Assembly: GCA_017656145.1 (NCBI GenBank)
Contig: JACDOI010000010.1
Location: 1-60,650, forward strand
DNA: 60,650 nt
DNA from: Bacillota bacterium
GTDB taxonomy: Bacteria; Bacillota; Limnochordia; Limnochordales; ZCTH02-B6
Reading direction: 5' to 3'
Part shown: positions 42,354 to 53,800 of the stretch, one piece after another
Layout: every line of letters starts with the position of its first letter
Numbering within the stretch: the stretch's first letter is position 1
Translations under genes and position numbers: made by a program
Notes under the pieces: model-generated
The model's input: the letters and a program-made list of their open reading frames with translations, nothing else
The model's database searches: none
Told to the model about the DNA's origin: nothing

Positions 42354-43814
42354 ATGGGTTTGCGGTCCGAAGCGGAATATCGGGAGGGGCTCCGGGACGG
42401 GCGGGAGGTGTATTTTCGCGGCCAGCGGGTGGACGATGTCACCAAGCACCCGATCATCGGCGTTGGGGTCCGCCACTGCTCCATCGACTTCCGCCTGGCT
42501 GAAGATGCCGAGCACCGAGACTTGTTTACCTATGAGCTGCCCGAAGGCGGGCGAGCGAGCCGGTACTACAAAGTGCCGGCGGCGGCCGAGGACCTCTTGG
42601 ATAGGAACCGCATGATCGAAACCGGCACCCGGTTGTCCTTGGGCGTCGTTCCCCTGGTCAAAGAGATCGGCACCGACGCCCTGTTCGCCCTGCTTCTGGT
42701 CACCCGGGAAATGGACCGCCGCCTGGGCACGAAATACCGCGAACGGGTGCAGCGCTACCTTGAGCGGGCCCGGGAGATGGATTTGGCCCTGGCCGTAGCC
42801 CAAACCGATGTCAAGGGCGACCGCCGGCGGCGGCCGTCGCAACAGTCCAAGCCCGACTACTACGTCCGGATCGTCCGGAAAACCCCCGATGGGATCGTCA
42901 TCCGCGGCGCCAAGGCCCATACCACCAACACGCCATTCGCCGACGAAATTCTCGTGATCCCCACCCGGGCCATGATGGAAGAAGACAGCGATTACGCGGT
43001 AGCGTGCGCGGTGCCGGTCAACGCCCGCGGCGTGCGATTGATCGTAAGCCCGTTCAGCCCTGAACAGGACAGCCTGTTCCACCACCCCGTCAGCGCCCGC
43101 CACCGGCTCATCGACACGCTGACGATCTTCGACGACGTGTTCGTCCCCTGGGACCGGGTGTTCTTGTGCGGCGAGGCCGCCTTCGCGGGCCCGCTGGCCA
43201 ACACGTTCGTCGAGTTCCACCGCTTCACCGCCATCTCCTACAAACCGCCGCTTCTAGACTTGCTCATCGGCGCGGCCGCCCTGATTGCCGATTTCAACGG
43301 GGTGCTCGGGGCGCCCCACATCCAAGAAAAGCTGACCAGACTGGCCATCTACACCGAGACGATCCGGGCTCTGACTCGGCAGGCAGCCATGGAACCCAAG
43401 TTCACCGACGGCGTCGCGATACCCCGGACGCTGGTGACCAACATGTGCAAGTACTATTTCGCCACCCAGTACCATCAAATGATCAGCCTTGTGCAGGACA
43501 TCGCCGGGGGCCTTCTGGTGACGGGCCCCTCCGAGGAGGACCTGCGGCATCCGGTATTGCGGCAGGACATCGCAACGTACCTGGGCGGGCGGGAAGGCGC
43601 GGGCGCCAGGGAGCGCCTTCAGGTGTTCAACCTGATCCGCGATTTGACGGCATCAGACTTCGGCGGCTACAATGAAGTTCTGCAGATTCATGCAGAAGGA
43701 TCTATTGAAGCGCAAAAGATTACGATATGGCGTGAGTTCGATCTCGACCGCTGCGTCGAGCTGGCCCGTCAAGCGGTCAACCTCGACGGCCAAGAGCAGT
43801 TGACGCCGGCGTGA
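42354..43814 (+). CDS. 4-hydroxybutyryl-CoA dehydratase/HpaB-superfamily protein lacking Fe-S ligands
   Basis: This 486-residue protein is strongly like 4-hydroxybutyryl-CoA dehydratase (AbfD): TDVKGDR (151-157), [40 protein letters not shown] and a C-terminal [13 protein letters not shown]. AbfD binds a [4Fe-4S] cluster through Cys99, Cys103, His292 and Cys299. By my alignment the matching residues here are Pro100, Glu104, His289 and Tyr296, so only the histidine remains. The protein may still bind FAD and act as a cluster-independent dehydratase, dehydrogenase or HpaB-like monooxygenase. It sits between the SDR and the mutase. Confidence 0.82.
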   Translation: MGLRSEAEYREGLRDGREVYFRGQRVDDVTKHPIIGVGVRHCSIDFRLAEDAEHRDLFTYELPEGGRASRYYKVPAAAEDLLDRNRMIETGTRLSLGVVPLVKEIGTDALFALLLVTREMDRRLGTKYRERVQRYLERAREMDLALAVAQTDVKGDRRRRPSQQSKPDYYVRIVRKTPDGIVIRGAKAHTTNTPFADEILVIPTRAMMEEDSDYAVACAVPVNARGVRLIVSPFSPEQDSLFHHPVSARHRLIDTLTIFDDVFVPWDRVFLCGEAAFAGPLANTFVEFHRFTAISYKPPLLDLLIGAAALIADFNGVLGAPHIQEKLTRLAIYTETIRALTRQAAMEPKFTDGVAIPRTLVTNMCKYYFATQYHQMISLVQDIAGGLLVTGPSEEDLRHPVLRQDIATYLGGREGAGARERLQVFNLIRDLTASDFGGYNEVLQIHAEGSIEAQKITIWREFDLDRCVELARQAVNLDGQEQLTPA

Positions 43815-43851
43815 CGCCGGGTGCGGCCGGGAATCCGGGAGGAACGGAACG

Positions 43852-45503
<1,652 letters not shown>

Positions 45504-45507
<4 letters not shown>

Positions 45508-45914
45508 AGGTGACGGGCCTTGACCATGTGGCCCTTGCGGTCGAAAGCATCGACAAAGCCCGCCCGTTCTTCGAGCAAGTCCTTGGCTTGCCGGTCCGCA
45601 CGATCGCGGAAGTCCCCGAACAGGGCGTGCGGATCGCGTTCATCGATGCGGGCCGCTGCCGGCTGGAGCTATTGGAGCCGCTTGATGAGGACGGTGCGGT
45701 GGCCCGGTTTCTTGCCCGCCGTGGCCCCGGATTGCACCATATCGCCCTGGCGGTGGACGACATCCAAGCGGCCCGCTCAGAGCTGGACAAGGCCGCTCCG
45801 GGACTGGCCGTCGGCCAGGGGACCGCTCCTGCCGCCTTTGGCCGCCGGGCGGTCTTCCTGAATCCAAAGCGTTCCTTTGGAGCCCTCATCGAGCTTTACG
45901 GCAAGGAGGATTGA
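45504..45914 (+). CDS. mce: Methylmalonyl-CoA epimerase
   Basis: This 136-residue glyoxalase-fold (VOC) protein interconverts the R and S forms of methylmalonyl-CoA. It opens with [15 protein letters not shown] and has the metal-binding [14 protein letters not shown] and a terminal IELYGK. The start codon overlaps the mutase stop (ATGA). It connects the carboxylase encoded next (S form) with the mutase (R form). Confidence 0.94.
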
Positions 45915-45918
45915 AGGG

Positions 45919-47472
45919 TTGGTCAACCCCTCGATGCAGGCCAAACTGGACCAGCTGGCGGCGTGGCGGGCCAAGACCGCCGAAGGCGGCGGTCCCCAGC
46001 GGGTAACCCAGCAAAAGGCCGCTGGCAAGAGCACCGCCCGGGAACGGCTGGCCATGCTCTTGGACCCCGGAACGTTTGAGGAAATCGACCCGTTTGTGCG
46101 AGGCGACCACAATGCGAACCCCGACTCGCCGGAACCCGTCGGCGAGGGGGTGGTGACCGGGTTCGGCCGCATTCACGGCCGGCCGGTGTTTTGCTTTTCT
46201 CAGGACTTCACCATCTACGGGGGGTCGGTCGGGGAGCTGCACTCCCGCAAGATCTGCAAGGTAATGGATCTCGCTTACCGGGCCGGAACGCCGTTCATCG
46301 GCATCAACGATTCGGGCGGCGCCCGCATCCAGGAGGGCGTCGATTCTTTGGGTGCATATGGGGAAATCTTCGCCAGAAACGCCCGGCTTTCCGGAGTCAT
46401 CCCCCAGATCTCGGTCATCCTCGGGCCTTGCGCCGGCGGGGCTGTCTACTCCCCTGCGCTGACCGACTTCACATTCGTGGCGGACGGAATCAGCAACATG
46501 TTCATCACCGGTCCCCAAGTTACCAAGGCTGCCACCGGCGAAGACGTCACCTTCGAAGAGTTGGGCGGGGCCCTGGCTCACAGTACGAAGAGCGGGGTCG
46601 CCCACTTCCGCGCGCCGGGAGAAGACGCGTGCTTGCGTCTCGTGCGGGTTCTGCTTGAGTACTTGCCATCCAACAACCAGGAACTGCCGCCCGCTGCGGC
46701 CGCTCAAGAACCCCAGGGATCACCTGAGGAGCTTCTGGCTGTCGTGCCGCCCGAGCCCCACAAAGGCTACGACGTGCGGGATGTGCTCGTGCGGATTCTC
46801 GACGGCGGGCGGCTGCTTGAGGTGCACCAGGAGTTCGCACCCAACGCGGTCGTCGGGTTCGGGCGGCTTGCGGGCCAGGCGTGCGGCGTCGTGGCTAACC
46901 AGCCTCGCTTCCTGGCCGGCTGCCTCGACATCGACGGGTCGGACAAGATCGCCCGGTTCGTCCGGTTTTGCGACGCGTTCAACATCCCGTTGCTGACGTT
47001 CGTGGACGTGCCCGGGTTCTTGCCCGGGATTGCCCAGGAACACCGGGGGATCATCCGCCACGGTGCCAAGATCCTGTACGCATATGCGGAAGCGACGGTG
47101 CCAAAACTCGCGGTCATCTTGCGCAAAGCCTACGGCGGCGCGTACGTCGCGATGAGCAGCCGCGGCATCGGGGCTGACGTGGCGCTGGCCTGGCCCACCG
47201 CTGAGATCGCCGTGATGGGGCCTGAAGGCGCGGCGCAAGTCTTGTACCGGAACGAGCTGGCGGCCGCAAGCGATCCGGCCGAATTGTTAGCCCGCAGAAC
47301 CGCGGAGTACCGGGAGCGGTATGCCAATCCGTATGTCGCCTGCGCGAGGGGCATGGTGGACGACGTCATCGATCCGAGAACGACCCGGGAACGGCTCTGC
47401 CGAGCATTGTCGGTTCTTTCGGACAAGCGGGAAGATCGGCCCCCGCGCAAGCACGGGAACATCCCCCTGTGA
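45919..47472 (+). CDS. Propionyl-CoA carboxylase-type carboxyltransferase (beta) subunit
   Basis: This 517-residue carboxyltransferase of the PccB/MmdA family has GKSTARERLAMLLDPGTFEEID, INDSGGARIQEGVDSLGAYGEIF, a CAGGAVYSPALTDF oxyanion region and AYGGAYVAMSSRGIGAD. It transfers CO2 from carboxybiotin to propionyl-CoA. The start is TTG at 45919 with AAGGAGG nine bases upstream; the next in-frame ATG is internal. Methylmalonyl-CoA decarboxylase alpha is the alternative, but no membrane beta subunit (MmdB) is present. Confidence 0.92.
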   Translation: MVNPSMQAKLDQLAAWRAKTAEGGGPQRVTQQKAAGKSTARERLAMLLDPGTFEEIDPFVRGDHNANPDSPEPVGEGVVTGFGRIHGRPVFCFSQDFTIYGGSVGELHSRKICKVMDLAYRAGTPFIGINDSGGARIQEGVDSLGAYGEIFARNARLSGVIPQISVILGPCAGGAVYSPALTDFTFVADGISNMFITGPQVTKAATGEDVTFEELGGALAHSTKSGVAHFRAPGEDACLRLVRVLLEYLPSNNQELPPAAAAQEPQGSPEELLAVVPPEPHKGYDVRDVLVRILDGGRLLEVHQEFAPNAVVGFGRLAGQACGVVANQPRFLAGCLDIDGSDKIARFVRFCDAFNIPLLTFVDVPGFLPGIAQEHRGIIRHGAKILYAYAEATVPKLAVILRKAYGGAYVAMSSRGIGADVALAWPTAEIAVMGPEGAAQVLYRNELAAASDPAELLARRTAEYRERYANPYVACARGMVDDVIDPRTTRERLCRALSVLSDKREDRPPRKHGNIPL

Positions 47473-47493
47473 ACTTCAGGAGGTGAGGGCCGG

Positions 47494-49170
47494 TTGTTCC
47501 GGCGCATCCTCATCGCCAACCGGGGAGAAATCGCCCTGCGGATCGCCCGCACGTGCCGGGAAATGGGCATTGCCGCGGCGGTCATTCACAGCGACGCGGA
47601 CGCGGGGTCGCTGCCGGTAGCTTTGGCCGACGAGGCCATCGGCCTTGGCGATCCGTGGTGCTATCTGGACAGCGAGCGGATCGTCCGGGCCGCTCAGGAG
47701 TGGGGGGCGGAGGCGATTCATCCGGGATACGGGTTTCTTGCGGAAAACGGGGCTTTCGCCCGCCTCTGCCGGGAGGCGGGCATCGCGTTCATCGGGCCTG
47801 CCCCCGAGGTCATGGAGCTGCTCGGCGAAAAGGACCGGGCCCGGGCCCACGCCCGAGCTCTGGACATCCCGTGCCTGCCCGGCACCGACGGGCCGGTGTC
47901 CACGGTGGATGAGGCCGCCCGGGCGGCCGCGGCCATCGGTTACCCCGTTCTCATCAAGGCCGTGGCCGGCGGCGGCGGGCGGGGAATGCGGGTCGCCCGG
48001 GATGAGGACGAGCTTCGGGAGCAGCTGCCCCGGGCCATGTCGGAGGCCCGGTCGGCGTTCAACGTGCCCGACGTTTACCTTGAGAAGTACTTGGAAGGCG
48101 CCCGCCATGTCGAAGTCCAGGTCCTGGCCGACGCCCATGGCCACGTGGTGCACTTGGGCGAGCGGGACTGCACGATCCAGCGCCGCCATCAAAAGCTGAT
48201 CGAGGAGTCGCCGTCGCCAGCCGTCGGGGAACGGGTGCGGCAAGCCATGGGCGAGGCAGCAGTTCGGCTGCTCGCCTCCGTCGGCTACGTCAATGCGGGC
48301 ACCGTCGAGTTTCTGGTTGACCCATCGGGCAAGTTCTACTTCCTCGAGGTCAACACCCGCATCCAGGTGGAGCATCCCGTCACCGAGATGCGCTTCGGGG
48401 TCGACCTGGTGGCGCAGCAGATCCGGGTCGCCGCGGGCTTACCGCTGCCGTTTTCCCAAAAGAACCTCTCAGCCCGGGGATGGGCCATCGAGTGCCGGGT
48501 CAACGCGGAAGATCCGCTGCGCGGTTTCCAGCCTGCGCCCGGGCTCATCACCGGCTACGCGCCGCCCGCGGGCCCCGGAATCCGGGTGGACTCGGCGGCC
48601 CGGGACGGGTGGCGCCTACCGCCCTTTTACGATTCCATGATGGCCAAGGTCATCGCCTGGGCGCCGGACCGGACGGGGGCTCTCAACCGGATGGTCCGCG
48701 CGCTGGAGGAGTTTCAGGTGGAAGGCGTCCCGACGACGATTCCGTTTCACCTGGCGGTGCTTCGCCACCCGGCGTTCGCGGCCGGGCGGGTGACCACTGC
48801 CTTTGCCGAAACCGGGGTCTCCGGTGCTGACATAGCCCGTTGGGCCGGGCGGCTGGCCAAGCCCGCCAGGCGTTCCCCACCGGCCCAGGCCCGACGGCAG
48901 CCCGCCATCCGGGAGCTTGGCGGTGGCGGCACCTCCGCTGCGATCCCGGTCGCGGCCATCGCCGCGGCAGTAGCAGCCGTATTGCACGATCGGCCTCACC
49001 GGATCGCCTGCATCGTCCCAAGTCCCGCAAGCCGGAAACCTAGCGGCATGTGGGGCGCCGCGGGGCGGTCGAATCTTATGAACCAGCGCCGCGCCTTGTG
49101 CAATTTCGGATGGTACAGGGGGAATGGCCGTGTCCAGCAACTTGCGCCGCCGCTTCGCGGTGACCGTTGA
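47494..49170 (+). CDS. Biotin carboxylase with unusual C-terminal extension
   Basis: The ATP-grasp biotin carboxylase domain occupies residues 1 to about 445: RRILIANRGEIALRI, the glycine loop GGGGRGM (159-165) and EVNTRIQVEHPVTE (285-298). It carboxylates biotin on the carrier encoded next. After a Pro/Arg-rich linker, residues 482-545 form an extra segment (IPVAAIAAAVAAVL, then MWGAAGRSNLMNQRR). This resembles small stand-alone subunits encoded in some acyl-CoA carboxylase operons, perhaps a fusion. It starts at TTG and its last 47 bases overlap the carrier gene. Confidence 0.9.
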   Translation: MFRRILIANRGEIALRIARTCREMGIAAAVIHSDADAGSLPVALADEAIGLGDPWCYLDSERIVRAAQEWGAEAIHPGYGFLAENGAFARLCREAGIAFIGPAPEVMELLGEKDRARAHARALDIPCLPGTDGPVSTVDEAARAAAAIGYPVLIKAVAGGGGRGMRVARDEDELREQLPRAMSEARSAFNVPDVYLEKYLEGARHVEVQVLADAHGHVVHLGERDCTIQRRHQKLIEESPSPAVGERVRQAMGEAAVRLLASVGYVNAGTVEFLVDPSGKFYFLEVNTRIQVEHPVTEMRFGVDLVAQQIRVAAGLPLPFSQKNLSARGWAIECRVNAEDPLRGFQPAPGLITGYAPPAGPGIRVDSAARDGWRLPPFYDSMMAKVIAWAPDRTGALNRMVRALEEFQVEGVPTTIPFHLAVLRHPAFAAGRVTTAFAETGVSGADIARWAGRLAKPARRSPPAQARRQPAIRELGGGGTSAAIPVAAIAAAVAAVLHDRPHRIACIVPSPASRKPSGMWGAAGRSNLMNQRRALCNFGWYRGNGRVQQLAPPLRGDR

Positions 49171-49564
49171 CGGCGTACGTTACGACGTCTTTGTCGAGGA
49201 ACTCGAGTCCGAAAACGCGCCGCCGGACGCCCAGGACGCGGTTGCCGCGCCCTCCCCGGCCCCTGGCGCCGCCAGCGACGGGACCGGATCAGCAACCGGA
49301 GCTCCTGGTCCATCGGGAGGCGCTGCCGACTTGCCAGCGGAGGGCTGGGTTCAAGCGCCCATGCCCGGCACCGTGACCGAAGTTGGGGTCCGGGAGGGCG
49401 ACCCGGTGAAGCCGGGCGACGTCCTGATGGTCTTGACGGCCATGAAGATGGAGAACGAAATCCATGCGCCGGTCCAAGGCATCGTCGAGGCGGTCCGGGT
49501 ACAGCCCGGGGCGACCGTCAACAACGGCGACCCGCTCTTGCGGCTCAGGCCCTGGGAGGAATGA
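49130..49564 (+). CDS. Biotin carboxyl carrier protein
   Basis: This roughly 144-residue carrier has an N-terminal strand region, a long Ala/Pro/Gly linker (about 32-70) and a biotinyl domain with MPGTVTEVGVREGDPV and the biotin lysine in AMKM. The GTG at 49130 is preferred, with AGGGGGA about six bases upstream; the ATG at 49124 is too close to that site. It completes the carboxylase with the alpha and beta genes upstream. Confidence 0.92.
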   Translation: MSSNLRRRFAVTVDGVRYDVFVEELESENAPPDAQDAVAAPSPAPGAASDGTGSATGAPGPSGGAADLPAEGWVQAPMPGTVTEVGVREGDPVKPGDVLMVLTAMKMENEIHAPVQGIVEAVRVQPGATVNNGDPLLRLRPWEE

Positions 49565-49567
49565 TCG

Positions 49568-50551
49568 GTGCTCCGGGACATCGCCGATCTCTGCCGCCGC
49601 ATGCTGGCCGGAGACCGGCGGGCGCTGGCGCGGCTCATCACCGCCGCGGAGGACGGCGGAGCGGCCCTGCCTGCCATCATGAAGGAAATCCACTCTCGCA
49701 CCGGCCGGGCCCACGTCGTCGGGCTCACCGGTCCGCCCGGCGCAGGCAAGAGCACGCTGGTATGGGCGCTGGCGGCCGAATACGGGCGTCTAGGCCGCCG
49801 GGTGGGCATCATCGCCGTCGACCCAAGCAGCCCGTTTTCGGGCGGAGCGGTGCTCGGCGACCGCGTCCGGGTGCCGGCCCGGGGAGCGCCGCCCGGCGTG
49901 TATTTTCGCAGCATGGCATCGCGCGGCCGGCTCGGCGGCACGCCCCACGCCGTCCGGGCCGCTGTGAGCTTATTGGACGCGTTCGGCAAAGAAGTCGTCC
50001 TTATTGAAACGGTCGGAGCCGGCCAGTCGGACGTGGCCGTCAGAACTTTAGCCCATACGACGGTGGTCGTGTCCGTCCCCGGCCTTGGCGACGACATTCA
50101 GATGATGAAGGCCGGCATCTTGGAAATCGCAGACGTCTACGCGGTCAACAAGGCGGACAAGGAAGGAGCCAGCCGCACCGCTGCCCAGCTGTCCGCGATG
50201 ATCGACACAGGCCGGGAGGCTGCCCGGGCGATGGGCGCGGATGATCCCGGAGGCTGGACGCCGCCTATTGTGTGCACCGTGGCCACCCGCGGGGAAGGCA
50301 TTCCGGATCTCGTCGCCGCGCTGGAGCGCCACCGGCAGTTTCTGCAAAGGTCGGGCCGCGCCGAGCTGCTCAACCGGGCCCACGCCGCCGCGGCCGTTCA
50401 GGATGCGCTCTTCACCCGCCTGGAGGAGCGGCTGGCACGACCGGACGTCGCCTGTGAGCACACGCGGCTCGTTGACGAGGTAGGCGCCCGCCGTCTAGAC
50501 GCATTCCGCGCCGCGGACCTGTTGCTTGCCCGCCTGGGCGCTTCTGAGTAA
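49568..50551 (+). CDS. meaB: Methylmalonyl-CoA mutase-associated GTPase MeaB
   Basis: This 327-residue G3E GTPase loads and protects the B12 cofactor of methylmalonyl-CoA mutase. It has Walker A GPPGAGKST, AVDPSSPFSGGAVLGDRVR, ETVGAGQSDVAV and NKADKEG. It starts at GTG three bases after the carrier stop. Its presence supports a functional B12 mutase even though the B12-binding subunit is not encoded here. Confidence 0.94.
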   Translation: MLRDIADLCRRMLAGDRRALARLITAAEDGGAALPAIMKEIHSRTGRAHVVGLTGPPGAGKSTLVWALAAEYGRLGRRVGIIAVDPSSPFSGGAVLGDRVRVPARGAPPGVYFRSMASRGRLGGTPHAVRAAVSLLDAFGKEVVLIETVGAGQSDVAVRTLAHTTVVVSVPGLGDDIQMMKAGILEIADVYAVNKADKEGASRTAAQLSAMIDTGREAARAMGADDPGGWTPPIVCTVATRGEGIPDLVAALERHRQFLQRSGRAELLNRAHAAAAVQDALFTRLEERLARPDVACEHTRLVDEVGARRLDAFRAADLLLARLGASE

Positions 50552-50595
50552 ACCGGCACCGCCCAGGGAACACTTCGGGCGGGAGGTGCGGACAA

Positions 50596-50736
50596 GTGGC
50601 AGACCCGATGGACGGCCGGGGCAATGGTCACCAGGTAGGGACGGCAGCCATCAAGTGGGGCGCGGTGGTCATCATCGTCCTCGCGATCTTGTGGTTTTTG
50701 GCCCGCTACGTCATCCCGCTGTTCCCCGGGGCTTAA
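50596..50736 (+). CDS. 46-residue single-pass membrane protein, unknown function
   Basis: This frame reads MADPMDGRGNGHQVG, then a hydrophobic helix (about 22-37) with WGAVVIIVLAILWFLARY, ending FPGA. GGAGG lies nine bases before the GTG start, which supports translation. It follows meaB by 44 bases on the same strand and could end the methylmalonyl-CoA operon. I recognise no family. Confidence 0.7.
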   Translation: MADPMDGRGNGHQVGTAAIKWGAVVIIVLAILWFLARYVIPLFPGA

Positions 50737-50765
50737 CGCGCTCTATACTCCCGGGGTGTATCCTC

Positions 50766-50795
50766 GATCGTATTGTGTATGACGTGTACACGATC
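50766..50795. repeat. Inverted repeat upstream of gltB
   Basis: GATCGT (50766-50771) and ACGATC (50790-50795) are complementary arms in a stretch rich in TGTAT/GTATAC-like words (50754-50825). It is a possible operator region for gltB. The regulator is unknown. Confidence 0.35.
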
Positions 50796-50839
50796 AGACG
50801 TTTCCTGGTCAAGTATACATCATACCCTTCCGTTTACCG

Positions 50840-50868
50840 TTGCCATGGCAATCGCGCGCCTGTAAAAT
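50840..50868 (+). promoter_or_regulatory. SigA promoter of gltB with palindrome over the -35 box
   Basis: TTGCCA (50840-50845), 17 bases, then TAAAAT (50863-50868) preceded by TG make an extended -10 promoter. The -35 box lies inside the perfect palindrome TTGCCATGGCAA (50840-50851), where a bound repressor would block polymerase. Confidence 0.65.
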
Positions 50869-50882
50869 GATGCCCAACAACC

Positions 50883-53800
50883 ATGCGGCGCGGACCGCGA
50901 AGCGAAAAGGAGGACATGGCGCGCGGCGGCTTGGCGCCGGCGCCGCCGCTTACCATGGAACGAGTCCGAAGCGAACGCCCAACGCCGGCGATAAACGCCC
51001 GGCCGTTGTATGATCCGGCCGATCCACGCACCGAACGAGACGCGTGCGGCGTCGGTTTCGTGGCAAGCCTCACCGGGGATGACCGCCGTCCCCTGACCCT
51101 GGCGCTTGCCGCGCTGCGCCGCCTCGTCCACCGGGGCGGTCGGGCCAGCGACGGCATGACCGGCGACGGCGCCGGCGTCTTGACCCGCTTGCCCCACGGG
51201 CTTTTCCTGCGAGAAGCGGCCCGGTTGGGCGCCCCCGCCTTATCGCCGGGCCAGCTGGCCGTCGGCGTACTCTTTTTGCGCGACCGGAGCCCGGAGGGCC
51301 GTAAGGCCGCGGAAACCGCGGTCGCGCAAGCCTGCTCGGAAGAAACCGTCGACTACATCGGCTGGCGGGACGTTCCGGCAAATCCGGACGCCCTGGGTGA
51401 GTGGGCACGGTCCACCATGCCCCGCATCGCGCACATCCTGCTGGCTCGCCGGTTTCCGGAGACCGACGAAGCGTTCGCCCAGCGGCTGTACCGGTTGCGG
51501 CGCCGTCTGGAACGCATCGCGCGCCGGACCGGGCTGGAGCTTTACGTTTGTTCCCTATCGGCCAGGACTATCGTGTACAAGGCGCTTCTTATGGCGGATC
51601 AGCTGGAGCGGTTTTACCCCGACCTGACGGATCCCGACTACCGTACGCCTTTGGCCGTGTTCCACCAGCGATACAGCACCAACACGACCCCGTCGTGGGA
51701 ACGGGCCCAGCCCTTCCGCCTTCTGGCCCATAACGGAGAGATCAATACCCTTGCCGGCAATGTCAACTGGTGGAAGGCCCGGGAAGCGGACTTGGACGCC
51801 GATTGCTGGCGGAGCCTGGGCCGGGACCTTTTCCCGATCATCGACGAGACCGGAAGCGACTCCAGCATCCTGGACAGCGTGATGGAGCTGTTGGTCCTCT
51901 CCGGCCGGTCGCTGCCCCATGCGGTGACCATGCTCGTGCCCGAGGCGTGGGAAGGGATGCCCGACATCGATCCCGCGTTGCGGGATTACTACCGGTTTCA
52001 CCGGGGCCTCATGGAGCCGTGGGACGGGCCGGCAGGGCTTGTGTGCAGCGTCGGGCAGCTGGTGGGCGCGGCGCTGGACCGCAACGGGCTAAGGCCCATG
52101 CGGTTTGCGGTGACCGACGACGGCCTTGTGTTCGCGGCCTCCGAAGCCGGCTGCGTGCCGGTGCCCGCGGCTTCCGAGGTGCGGCTGGGACGGCTCGGTC
52201 CCGGACAACTGATCGTCGTCGATGTGGACAAGGGCGTCTGGCACGAAGATCGGGCGATCAAGCACACCTTGAGCCGTCGCCGGCCGTACAGCCGGTGGCT
52301 CGCGGCGCAAAGAATCTCGCTGTCGACGTGGCCGACCATCACCCGTAGGCCCGTTGAGGACGAAAGCGACGCGGGCTTGCTTGTGCAGCAGGCCGCCTTC
52401 GGCTATACTTCCGAAGAACTTACGGTCATCTTGCGTCCTATGGCCGAAACCGCCAAGGAACCGGTGGGGTCCATGGGCGATGACACGCCCCACGCGGTCC
52501 TCTCACTTCAATCCAGGCCGCTGTTCCACTACTTCAAGCAGCGGTTTGCCGAGGTGACAAACCCGCCCCTGGACCATCTGCGGGAGGGGAGCGTCTTTTC
52601 CCTCACGACCCTGCTTGGGCCCCGCCGGAACTTGCTTGAAGAGACGCCGGATCAAGCCCACCTGATCGAGCTGCCAAGCCCCGTCATGCGCGATCACGAG
52701 CTGGAGCGGCTCCGGGCTGCCGGCCGCGCCCACCCTGGCTTGCGCTGCGAAACGGTATCGCTTCTCTTTGATCCCGAAGCCGGTCCCGGGGGACTGCTTG
52801 AGGCACTTGACCGGGTGTGTGCGGAAGCCGAGGCCGCGGTGGACCGGGGCGCGGGCATCATCGTCCTGAGCGACCGGGGCGTAAGCCCCTCGCGCGCGCC
52901 CATTCCCTCTCTTCTTGCTACGGGAGCGGTCCATCACCACCTGATCCGGCGCGGCAAGCGGATGCGGGCGAGCCTTGTCGTGGAAACCGGGGAGGCCCGC
53001 GAGGTTCATCATGTGGCCACCTTGCTCGGCTACGGCGCCAGTGCGGTTAACCCCTACCTCGCCCTAGCCGCGGTCGCGGCCATGGCCCGGACCGGGCGCC
53101 TGTCGGACCGTTCGCTCACCCCGGAGCAGGCCCAGAAGCGCTACCGGAAAGCCTTGGAGCAAGGGTTGCTCAAGGTGATGTCCCGGATGGGCATCTCGAC
53201 GGTGGACGCGTATACGGGCGCGCAAATTTTTGAAGCCATCGGCCTCAACCAGGAGGTCATCGACCGCTGCTTCCCCGGCACTCCCTCGCCGGTGTCGGGG
53301 AACGGCTTCCGCGAGATTGCGGAACTGGTGCTGGCATGGCACCGCCGGGCGTTCGGCCCTCTTGAAGCGCTGGACGCGTACGGGTTCTACAAGTACAAGA
53401 AGGGCGGCGAGTTTCACGAATTTCACCCCGAAGCCGTCCGCGCCCTCCATCAGGCGGTAGGACTCAAGAAAGCCGCCGAGGCTGGCGACTACGACGAGTA
53501 CCGGCGGTTTTCCCGGCTGGTGCACGCACAGCCCTCGCAGCTGCGGGACTTGCTGACCATCCGCTCGGATCGAAGCCCGATCCCGCTTGATGAAGTTGAG
53601 CCGGAGGATTCCATCGTGCGCCGGTTTTCTACCGCCAACATGTCACTTGGCGCTTTGTCGCCGGAAGCCCACCGGACACTGGCCGTCGCGATGAACCGTC
53701 TCGGAGCCCGGGCCGGGTCGGGCGAGGGCGGCGAGGACCCGGACCGCTACGGCACCGAAGCCAACAGCAACGTGAAACAGGTGGCCTCCGGGCGGTTCGG

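Noticed and set aside
42354-43814. Calling the gene hpaB (4-hydroxyphenylacetate 3-monooxygenase) outright.
   Set aside because: The motifs [16 protein letters not shown] and [15 protein letters not shown] are closer to 4-hydroxybutyryl-CoA dehydratase, and no flavin reductase (HpaC) gene is adjacent. Left as superfamily level.
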